Positions 63,563 through 64,000 of a DNA stretch of 64,000 nt are shown piece after piece. Numbering within the stretch: position 1 is the first letter of the stretch; each line of letters starts with the position of its first letter. Under the pieces are notes generated by a model, which did no database searches, had not been told where the DNA came from, and worked only from the letters and a program-made list of their open reading frames with translations. This stretch comes from Durusdinium trenchii (taxonomy: Eukaryota > Sar > Dinophyceae > Suessiales > Symbiodiniaceae), in contig CAXAMN010004002.1 in assembly GCA_963970005.1 (NCBI GenBank), forward strand, positions 1,438,650 through 1,502,649. The letters run 5' to 3'. Made by a program: the position numbers and the translations under genes.

Positions 63563-64000
63563 GCGCCCGGTTGAGATGCAGCAGGGCAACCGAGACTTGA
63601 ACCCATTGGCCCGGAGGGCGACCGTGAAGCCATTGGCTCGTTACTAGTACTGAATAGTGCTGCCAGTCTGCTTTGTGAATGCATGAGCAGGCTTTGCATT
63701 TGCATGCTTTTGCAAGTGGATCAGTGGTGAGGCATTGCTGCCAAGAGCTGATGGTTCAATCATGTCACCAAACTCGAGCAGCACTATGTAGATATATAGA
63801 TATATATATTATATATACATACATAGTAAGTACTTACATGGATTGCCACAAGGAGTCAAGTGTAGCGGGGTAGCGGTCGAACCTCATGGCGGTGTCATAA
63901 ACCTTGTTCTTGAATAATAATGATGCGTGGTGAAGCTCCAGCTCACTTAAAAAGGGTCCCCTTGTGGGTTGGACACCCCTTCAGCTGTCCAGGCAGTGTG
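63563..64000. other. Probable intron to window end
   Basis: No further module was found before the window ends. A TA-rich stretch lies near 63795. The last bases resemble a family II end (GGGTTGGACACCCCTTCAG). Confidence 0.4.

Overview
The window looks like nuclear DNA of a dinoflagellate, most likely of the Symbiodiniaceae type. Four things point there. Every gene that can be supported lies on the + strand. Genes are cut into many short exons (29-153 bp) with long introns. Exon joins that protein homology and reading phase confirm use GT, GC and even GA as the intron 5' dinucleotide, nearly always in an AG|G context. Finally, the Ty1/copia element is of the large-polyprotein kind. No rRNA, tRNA, CRISPR array or bacterial operon was seen. 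Three 10-N runs are assembly gaps.

Layout. 1.8-3.6 kb: exons of a coiled-coil protein ending in a stop at 3585. 3.7-9.8 kb (possibly to 13.1 kb): an alpha-amylase (GH13, chloride-type) gene with conserved regions II, III and IV on separate exons; its N-terminal barrel strands are not found. 12-23 kb: isolated good exons among repeats. 24.8-28.6 kb: exons of a probable secreted protein starting with a signal peptide. 29.5-37.3 kb: more exons, several helical or coiled-coil, one with a C-terminal membrane anchor; the last stops at 37272. 37.3-46.6 kb: an intact LTR retrotransposon with identical 166-bp LTRs, a 5-bp target duplication and one 3052-codon ORF, inserted 41 bp past that stop. 48.0-49.4 kb: coiled-coil exons. 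49.8-53.0 kb: a UDP-glycosyltransferase gene. 54.6-55.6 kb: a polytopic membrane protein in one exon, with a spliced-leader-like relic just upstream. 58.4-63.6 kb and beyond: a gene made of tandem cysteine-rich modules.

Between and inside genes lie several families of short foldback repeats that look like MITEs, many of them in introns. The most interesting points are: (1) introns at different places in the repeated cysteine-rich modules, which implies intron gain after module duplication; (2) more than half non-GT donors in the introns that could be checked; (3) a 675-bp segment of the retroelement open in two frames, where the frame not used by the long ORF looks like the real protein; (4) start and stop codons that overlap as ATGA inside the LTR; (5) a degenerate methyltransferase-like domain in the polyprotein; (6) an amylase lacking its N-terminal part next to, and phase-compatible with, a coiled-coil gene. 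Function calls come from reading motifs; no database search was possible.
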